NCBI GenBank assembly: GCA_020052975.1
Contig: JAGVOC010000351.1
Span: forward strand, 1 to 21,890
DNA from: Desulfobacterales bacterium
Lineage (GTDB): Bacteria; Desulfobacterota; Desulfobacteria; Desulfobacterales; RPRI01
Length of the DNA: 21,890 nt
Direction of reading: 5' to 3'
Shown here: positions 17,601 to 21,890 of the stretch, piece by piece
Position numbering within the stretch: the first letter of the stretch is position 1
Layout: each line of letters begins with the position of its first letter
The notes under the pieces: generated by a model
Told to the model about the DNA's origin: nothing
Seen by the model: only the letters and a program-made list of their open reading frames with translations
Databases searched by the model: none
Position numbers and translations under genes: made by a program

Positions 17601-18047
17601 TTTGACTGTTTCAGCCGGCGCGCTTTCTTTAGCCGCTGTGGGCGGCTGGAAATCAGGGCAGCCTTCTTTTGTCCCCCCATTTATTATGAAAAGCCACCTA
17701 CCCAGATCAAAGGCATCTTTCAGATACTCCTGTGCAGATTTTGCTGAAATCATCGTTCCATGCGCAGCCCTGTTCCCAGCTTTGCGAATCGTGTGAAATA
17801 CATTAATAACCACCGCTGGAACGGCTTTTTTGAATTCTTCTGTTGCCAGCAAGTCAAGTAATGAGGTTGATAAGGATCTTTGCAACCCTTTTTCATCGTA
17901 AATTCTCTGGATCATGGACTCGACAAACAACCTCAGCTTGACCATAGCACTGGCTGGATCAGACACGGCATACTGTTCTGCAAATCCCCCCAGGCTCGCC
18001 AGCTCTGGCCATCTTTCTCTGAGAAATTCAAAGTTTATCGATTTCAT
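14652..18047 (-). CDS. hsdR: type I restriction endonuclease subunit HsdR
   Basis: 1131 residues from the ATG at 18047. Earlier starts exist (TTG at 18092, ATG at 18062), but the sigma-54 promoter at 18076-18091 would start RNA near 18065, which rules out the TTG for that transcript; relatives also start near MKSINFEFLRERWPELA. Domains: an N-terminal DUF4145-like helical region with a coiled coil (about 150-200), an HSDR_N nuclease with YADYVLWDD and AVIEAKK (D256, E271, K273), then a two-lobed translocase with Walker A ATGTGKT (385-391), DESH (476-479) and the GRGTRLCPDLFG arginine-finger motif. Cleaves unmethylated DNA after ATP-driven translocation. First gene of the restriction operon. 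Confidence 0.96.
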   Translation of the reverse strand: MKSINFEFLRERWPELASLGGFAEQYAVSDPASAMVKLRLFVESMIQRIYDEKGLQRSLSTSLLDLLATEEFKKAVPAVVINVFHTIRKAGNRAAHGTMISAKSAQEYLKDAFDLGRWLFIINGGTKEGCPDFQPPTAAKESAPAETVKAEKRLVMEALAAKEIEMQELLSELEAVRAKTKVAEKKVEELEIIMATGKAAADVLGFDEAATRNRLIDYELTAVGWNVGANGANTSEVSQEAEVLYQPTKTGTGYADYVLWDDNGQPLAVIEAKKTVKSAELGQEQARLYADGLGKMHGQRPVIFYTNGFDIYIWDDEQGFPPRKIFGFYSKDSLQYLIYKRKNRLALDKVTSKPEIVDRLYQIEAIKRVTEKFSGSRRKALLVLATGTGKTRVAIALTDLLNRASWVKRVLFLCDRKELRKQAKNAYNDFLSEGITIVSANTAKDRDRRIYLATYPAMNKIFNTFDVGFFDLIIADESHRSIYNRYLNMFRYFDSLQVGLTATPVDFISRNTFKMFDCADKTPTAYYSLEEAINDRPPYLVPYEVYTHTTQFLREGIKYEDLSERQKQQLEEDGEDPTEFDYENHQIDKQIFNRDTNRAILRNLMESGIMDETGQYPGKTIIFARNHNHAILMVDVFNELFPQYGGKFCRVIDNYDSRAEQLIDDFKSAKDSDPRVAISVDMLDTGIDVPEIVNLVFAKPIRSLVKFEQMIGRGTRLCPDLFGLGKDKTHFRIFDHWGNFEFFDKHYKKAEPSAKKSLMQQLFEVRLNLVRTALNKSEMNVFNLAIPLIREDLERLSEDTISVREKWREKRLVSKLENLHRFDPATEKILRTQMVPLMQWADIRGQVDAYRFDLLVTEFQIELLKKSGRVDDFKAQMLDQISRLQMHLNSVREKSEAIKTVKSIEFWASLTVEALEMVRKELRGIMKYAAKITYALLQPKFIDIHDGQEQFQRLPVRLKITDMPGYRKQVQAVLFKIFDENPTLQKIKAGEPVSEADMKTLTSLVLTHNPDVDQELLREFFEETAEPLDFAIRSIIGMDAEAVNARFADFTVAYPRLTANQVSFLNLLKNHISRYGAIEIEDLYEPPFTTLHSDGLDGVFLDESMIEDLLGIVASFKPKSAKMKDRGYDIV

Positions 18048-18075
18048 AATGATCGAATTCATACCTCCGGGATAC

Positions 18076-18091
18076 AGCAATCCTTGTGCCA
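18076..18091 (-). promoter_or_regulatory. sigma-54 (-24/-12) promoter of hsdR
   Basis: The minus strand reads TGGCACAAGGATTGCT. It agrees with the sigma-54 consensus at every strongly conserved base: GG and GC ten bases apart, TGGCAC and TTGCT. It lies entirely inside the 46-base gap between the sigma-54 regulator gene and hsdR. The predicted start near 18065 leaves a leader of only about 18 bases before the chosen ATG, partly occupied by the GGAGGT at 18063-18068. Confidence 0.88.
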
Positions 18092-18093
18092 AA

Positions 18094-19596
18094 TTAATTG
18101 ACGCGATACTTTTTCAGCCAGTTTGAAAATGTCTGGTAGTTCGAAATGCCCAATAGCTCGGCAGCCTTGGTTTTATTTCCATTGGCCTCAGCCAATGCTC
18201 TTTTCAGATAATGCTGGGCCAGTTTTTCCATAAGTTCCATAAGGTTAATACCATCCGCCAGCGGTTTGCCGAGAAGTCCATCGGCACCAGGTTGAGCCAT
18301 CGGCAGCATGGCATCCCGGATATCTTCAAGATCGATGGTTGTGCCGGAAGACCAGATGGCAGCCCGTCTCAGTGTGTTCTGAATCTCACGGACATTCCCT
18401 GGCCAGTCATGCTGAAGCATAAGATTTTTTGCGGAAGAAGAAATTTTTTTGTATTTATAGCCGGGCTCATTAACGCTCTCTTTATTAATCTGGTCCAGAA
18501 TGCTGTCAATGAGAAGACCGAGGTCCCCGGCCCGGTCTTTTAAGGGCGGCAGTTTTAAAACTGCAACTGCTATACGGTAAAAAAGATCCGGCCTGAAACG
18601 ACCGACTGCAATTTCCTTTATCATATCTCTGTTTGTTGCAGCAATAACGCGCACATCAAAAGATATCGGTTTTGAGGCGCCTAACCGGGTCACTTCTTTT
18701 TCCTGTAATGCCCTTAAAAGCTTTACCTGTGCAGGCAAGGGTAATTCACCTATTTCATCAAGAAACAGCGTTCCGGAGTTTGCCGCCTCAAAATAGCCTA
18801 TGCGTTGTTTATCCGCTCCCGTAAACGCCCCTTTTTCGTGACCGAACAGCTCCGATTCGATCAACTCTGACGGAATTGCCCCGCAATTGACTGCTATAAA
18901 AGGTTTTTCCTTACGAGGGCTGGCTTTATGAATTGCCCTTGCTAAGAGCTCTTTGCCTGTTCCGGAATCCCCCTCAATAAGCACTGAAACCGAGCGCGGC
19001 GCAATAAGCCTCGCCTTTGCTATAACCCGCTTCATGGTATTGCTGCGATGAATGATATTTTCAAATTCTGGAGCGGCAGGCGAAAGACCGGCTGTCAGTT
19101 TTTGGAGTCTTTCATCCGGTTTTCTCAAAAGGTCAGGAATGAATTCCGCGGAAAGGTCAAAGGGCACCGATGCGACTTTTACACCCCCTTTGATCGAAGA
19201 TTCTATCAGAGTGGCAGGAAAGCGGGTTTTGGCGATGATAATCCAGACTGCGGCCATTGCCGGGGTACCGGGGCTGAGATGGTATGTCAGTTCGGTGTCG
19301 GCATCTTCACATTTTAGTGTTTCTTTGATAACTCCGACTGCGGCTTCATAAATATCCCCGAAATGGGTTGGACTGGAGAGATTGACTTTCTTTGTGCTGA
19401 TATGTGCCGAAGTTAAAGTTTTTAACCAGTTTGTATATCCCGTACAATCCGAATCCGGCACATCGGATATTAGTATTATTTCCTGAAATAAGCATTCGGT
19501 AACAGCCTGAGCAATGGGGCCTAAACCAACATCTTTTTCTCCCCGTGAGGCTTTTAAATCGGTAAACCCTATCCAGGAAAATAATATTGATTTCAT
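18094..19596 (-). CDS. RtcR-like sigma-54 enhancer-binding regulator with CARF domain
   Basis: 500 residues. Domain order: N-terminal CARF-like Rossmann domain (about 1-165), central AAA+ sigma-54 activator (about 178-415) and C-terminal Fis-type HTH (about 455-498). The CARF region matches RtcR in pattern: LSPGTPAM (107-114) then AKTRFPATLIESS (122-134). The AAA+ part is intact: GDSGTGKE Walker A (209-216), GAFTGA loop (256-261) that contacts sigma-54, Walker B TLFLDE (276-281) and FRPDLFYRI (334-342). RtcR is kept inactive by its CARF domain until it binds an RNA end or oligonucleotide. No rtcA or rtcB gene is nearby; instead it sits 46 bases upstream of hsdR, with a sigma-54 promoter in that gap, so its job is probably to control the defence operon. 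Confidence 0.9.
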   Translation of the reverse strand: MKSILFSWIGFTDLKASRGEKDVGLGPIAQAVTECLFQEIILISDVPDSDCTGYTNWLKTLTSAHISTKKVNLSSPTHFGDIYEAAVGVIKETLKCEDADTELTYHLSPGTPAMAAVWIIIAKTRFPATLIESSIKGGVKVASVPFDLSAEFIPDLLRKPDERLQKLTAGLSPAAPEFENIIHRSNTMKRVIAKARLIAPRSVSVLIEGDSGTGKELLARAIHKASPRKEKPFIAVNCGAIPSELIESELFGHEKGAFTGADKQRIGYFEAANSGTLFLDEIGELPLPAQVKLLRALQEKEVTRLGASKPISFDVRVIAATNRDMIKEIAVGRFRPDLFYRIAVAVLKLPPLKDRAGDLGLLIDSILDQINKESVNEPGYKYKKISSSAKNLMLQHDWPGNVREIQNTLRRAAIWSSGTTIDLEDIRDAMLPMAQPGADGLLGKPLADGINLMELMEKLAQHYLKRALAEANGNKTKAAELLGISNYQTFSNWLKKYRVN

Positions 19597-19607
19597 AGCT
19601 GTATTAG

Positions 19608-19633
19608 ATACAAAATTTTTTGTATATATACAA
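19608..19633 (-). promoter_or_regulatory. overlapping palindromes ahead of the regulator gene
   Basis: ATACAAAA-TT-TTTTGTAT (19608-19625) and TTGTATATATACAA (19620-19633) are perfect palindromes sharing the same GTAT half-site, 12 to 37 bases ahead of the regulator ATG. No ribosome site is visible between them and the ATG, so start-site choice is uncertain. They may be the operator of the regulator gene; the same GTA/TAC alternation appears at 9158-9178. Confidence 0.45.
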
Positions 19634-19679
19634 GAAATTTTATATGGGAATCAAAGAAAAATATCTAAGGATGACCACC

Positions 19680-20657
19680 CTATGCCCCGCAACACTTTTT
19701 GTATTTCCTGCCGCTTCCGCAAGGGCAGTCATCGTTCCGGCCGGCTTTAGGAACAATCTTTATCCCTGATTGTTTTTTTAACCAATCAACGGCCCCGGGC
19801 ACTTTTTTCCAGGCATTAATACTCGTTGCGGCATAACAAAAAGCTTCATCTTCTCCTCCCATTGTAATCGTATCCGGAATATAACGCGGAATTCTCTTTT
19901 TGCCGGTTATATACTCGGGAACATATTTATTGTAATCCAGCGCGTATTTTAATTTTTTTTCCGCGCCCTTTGAATCTCCTTCCTTAACAAAAGCCAACAA
20001 TGCAGCGGGATACAGCCACTCGGCCGCACAGTCATCTTTATAACCGCCTTTATTCATGAATTTTTCAAGTTCGTCATACAAGCCAAGCTCTGTCAGGTAG
20101 GCGATTAGAATATACCGTATGCCCTGATTATCGCTCCTGTTGAGCTTAAGCATCTCCTTCGCGTGACCGATAGCTTCGGCATGCTCTCCCAACTCCCACA
20201 AACATTTCATATACCCTGCGCGAGAGCGCATATAAGGCCGGGACGATACGTATCCCCAGAAATGCCCCTTATATTCCTTGAATATTTTTTCTCCCAGAGC
20301 ACGCCTCCCGGCATCAATACCCCTGCGATATAATTCCTTCGCTTCCTCAAGTGTGTGAGCCTCTTCCCCAGCCAGAAGATTGTAGGCATCGGCGCAATCA
20401 GGCGAAACGGACAAAGCTTTCCTGGCAAGTTTTACGCGTTCCCTGACACTTTCAGATTCCCACGCATCATACATAATTTCCTGGGCGCGCTGAACCGCGT
20501 TTTGAGACTGCACACCGGGTATCTTCCCACCTTTGATGACGTTGTTGAGAAAAGCCTGAACATCTTTCTTGGATTTGAAATTCTGCCCTTCCAATAATTT
20601 TGATAAATCCGAACTCACTCCCTCCATCGCTCTCTTATCCGGTTTTTTGACATTCAT
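19680..20657 (-). CDS. SEC-C motif protein with helical repeats
   Basis: 325 residues. It is soluble, with no signal peptide. Residues about 60-230 form TPR-like helical hairpins (for example RVKLARKALSVSPDCADAYN and the following AEEL-type helices), and the protein ends in a classic SEC-C zinc motif CPCGSGRKYKKCCG (311-324). SEC-C tails bind zinc and are found on SecA and on many small adaptor proteins; repeat-SEC-C proteins of this type have no assigned enzyme activity. The ribosome site AAGGAT is about 12 bases ahead of the ATG. It lies between the type III remnant and the RtcR-like regulator and is probably a separate transcript. A second SEC-C-like tail occurs on the CBASS E2 protein. 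Confidence 0.75.
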   Translation of the reverse strand: MNVKKPDKRAMEGVSSDLSKLLEGQNFKSKKDVQAFLNNVIKGGKIPGVQSQNAVQRAQEIMYDAWESESVRERVKLARKALSVSPDCADAYNLLAGEEAHTLEEAKELYRRGIDAGRRALGEKIFKEYKGHFWGYVSSRPYMRSRAGYMKCLWELGEHAEAIGHAKEMLKLNRSDNQGIRYILIAYLTELGLYDELEKFMNKGGYKDDCAAEWLYPAALLAFVKEGDSKGAEKKLKYALDYNKYVPEYITGKKRIPRYIPDTITMGGEDEAFCYAATSINAWKKVPGAVDWLKKQSGIKIVPKAGRNDDCPCGSGRKYKKCCGA

Positions 20658-20726
20658 TGTTTTTTATATCCTTTTGATTTAGGTTCCCTTAACCCATTTC
20701 ATTTTTTATAATTATACAAATTAACC

Positions 20727-20756
20727 GAAGCTCCTCGCCGCAAACAGCAGGGAATG
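20727..20756. repeat. intergenic hairpin repeat, copy C (inverted relative to copy B)
   Basis: Matches the reverse complement of 68-97 at about 23 of 30 positions, with the shared GAAGCTCC and GGGAAT ends, but its stem is decayed. The surrounding 20658-20832 stretch is otherwise AT-rich and without a supported gene. Confidence 0.45.
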
Positions 20757-20832
20757 CACTTGCTGTTGCGGTTCAATATCTCATCCAGATTAACGTTGGT
20801 TAACTCAGGATATTGATTTTCTTTTTCCGTCA

Positions 20833-20960
20833 TCATCTGCTTTCCACAATGGCGATTTCATCGTTTGTCAGGCCATTAAATCTCAAAACAAGGTTTGACT
20901 TTAATCTGATTCAGGGACAGCAACATCGGTCGGGTATATTTCCCCATAGGACGCTTGCAT
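20833..20960 (-). pseudogene. frameshifted remnant, possibly DNA methylase C-terminus
   Basis: Two overlapping short frames read as one broken C-terminus: the first gives MQASYGEIYPTDVAVPESD (20960-20901), the second RLKSNLVLRFNGL then TNDEIAIVES before a stop (about 20910-20833). The ending with ...GLTNDEIAIVE strongly recalls the C-terminal tail of Eco57I/N-6 type DNA methylases (YGLTEEEI-IVE). It lies directly downstream of the Res-like gene, suggesting a decayed restriction partner. The family call rests on a short match only. Confidence 0.4.
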
Positions 20961-20992
20961 TTTCAGTTGTCGACACCCCTCTGCATTACTGC

Positions 20993-21890
20993 TTAACCGC
21001 TTCCGTATTCATAATGCTTTGTCAGAGTATCAAATCCCATATTCAGTTTAACAACATCATGCGGAATCAGAATATATTTCCAGGGCTTGCCGCCGTTTTG
21101 GGATGTAAATTCGGTTGCATTTGTGCAATAAATAAAGGCTGCCTGAGATTTTTTCTGAACTTCCGTTGTGTCAATGTCGCCTTCTTTTTTTGTCTCAATC
21201 ATATAGACGGTGTCCGCAGTTTCTGCTACAAAGTCAGGAGTGTACCGCTTGGAATTGTTATCCCAGTATATATTAAACTGATTGGATGCAGGACGCAGCC
21301 ATTTCAGTACCGTTTTATCCTGCTCAAGAATAATGGCAAAGTCTTTTTCTGTTTTTGAATCAAATTTATACAGGGTGTGGCAGGCTTTTTTAAAACCGGA
21401 AAATACTTTGCTCGGAATTGTGTTTGTCGGTGTGATGGTTTCCGTATAATCGTGAATACTGTCTTTTGAATATTTTGAAAAGTTATGCTCCTCAATTCTG
21501 GTAAACGGCCTCACGATGGGTTTTTCAAAACTTGGTGCTTCACAATAAAAATGTTCCATCATTTGAGCATAAACATACTGTCCAATCTCAATTTTATGAT
21601 ACTGGACAACATTCATGATCCGTTCTTCATTAAGATATGTTTTGAATTTATCAATCACCTGACCGGCCAATTTAAAAAGCAGTTCTGCCTGAACATCATA
21701 ATCAATTTCAGAAAAATTCATAAGCTCATTAACAATAATGTTGTCCAGACGGTCGGGGATTATTCTACCTTTACCGATAACAATATCGATGCTGTTTTCC
21801 TGTTCACGAAGCTTTTTAACAAGAATTTCTTCCGACACCGGCTGAAAGTTTAAATTTTTCACATCCAGATCAAAGTCATTAAAGCCAGAC
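20993..21890 (-). CDS. type III restriction Res-like helicase-nuclease, C-terminal part
   Basis: Partial: the reading frame stays open to the window edge, with nine more codons beyond an internal GTG at 21862, and the helicase core lies outside. The visible 298 residues match the C-terminal region of type III Res and related DEAD/DEAH restriction helicases: SGFNDFDLDV at the edge, a helical linker, then a PD-(D/E)xK nuclease with YTPDF and MIETKK (D210, E223, K225 counted from the GTG). Such proteins translocate on DNA and cut it with a partner methylase. No intact methylase follows downstream; a frameshifted scrap does (20833-20960), so the system may be incomplete unless a mod gene lies upstream. 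An orphan nuclease is the alternative. Confidence 0.8.
   Translation of the reverse strand, partial: SGFNDFDLDVKNLNFQPVSEEILVKKLREQENSIDIVIGKGRIIPDRLDNIIVNELMNFSEIDYDVQAELLFKLAGQVIDKFKTYLNEERIMNVVQYHKIEIGQYVYAQMMEHFYCEAPSFEKPIVRPFTRIEEHNFSKYSKDSIHDYTETITPTNTIPSKVFSGFKKACHTLYKFDSKTEKDFAIILEQDKTVLKWLRPASNQFNIYWDNNSKRYTPDFVAETADTVYMIETKKEGDIDTTEVQKKSQAAFIYCTNATEFTSQNGGKPWKYILIPHDVVKLNMGFDTLTKHYEYGSG

Noticed and set aside
20699..20836. 45-codon frame MMTEKENQYPEL...
   Set aside because: Its second half is encoded by the hairpin repeat at 20727-20756 and it has no recognisable family; more likely part of the decayed region than a gene.
1..21890. CRISPR array
   Set aside because: No evenly spaced repeats were seen, despite the CARF domain; the regulator is RtcR-like rather than Cas-associated.

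Overview
The window looks like chromosomal DNA of a Gram-negative bacterium, most likely Desulfobacterota (the former deltaproteobacteria). The clues are indirect: LolA-like and DUF4412-like exported proteins, a stand-alone SagB-type nitroreductase, a sigma-54 enhancer-binding regulator, and GC-rich hairpin repeats between genes. Taxonomy is inference; no rRNA or tRNA is present.

Positions 1-6714 (plus strand) hold ordinary chromosomal genes. First comes a tight four-gene transport operon: a DUF4412-like exported protein, an ABC ATPase with a glutamate in its Q-loop, an ABC-2 permease and a LolA-like exported protein. A SagB-like flavoenzyme, a WrbA-like quinone reductase and a Uup-like ABC-F ATPase follow.

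From 6791 to the end every gene lies on the minus strand, and most of it is a defence island. In transcription order (right to left) it holds: the 3' part of a type III Res-like helicase-nuclease; a frameshifted scrap of what may be a DNA methylase; a SEC-C repeat protein; an RtcR-like regulator (CARF domain, sigma-54 AAA+ domain, Fis-type HTH); a type I restriction-modification operon hsdR-hsdM-hsdS extended by a DUF3696-type AAA ATPase and a PLD-like protein; and a three-gene CBASS operon (three-TM putative effector, DncV-like CD-NTase, E2-like protein carrying a SEC-C zinc motif, with no E1 or JAB gene).

The main result is regulatory. In the 46-base gap between the regulator and hsdR there is a consensus -24/-12 sigma-54 promoter (TGGCAC, 6 bases, TGCT). 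A second, near-consensus one with the same GG-to-GC spacing lies 46 bases upstream of the first CBASS gene. The sequence therefore suggests a defence regulon: the CARF regulator senses a nucleotide or RNA-damage signal and switches on the restriction/ATPase/PLD operon and, possibly, CBASS. Because CBASS itself makes a cyclic oligonucleotide and CARF domains bind such molecules, a feedback link is conceivable, but that is inference. The CBASS promoter can also be read as a sigma-70 promoter, so this second site is less certain.
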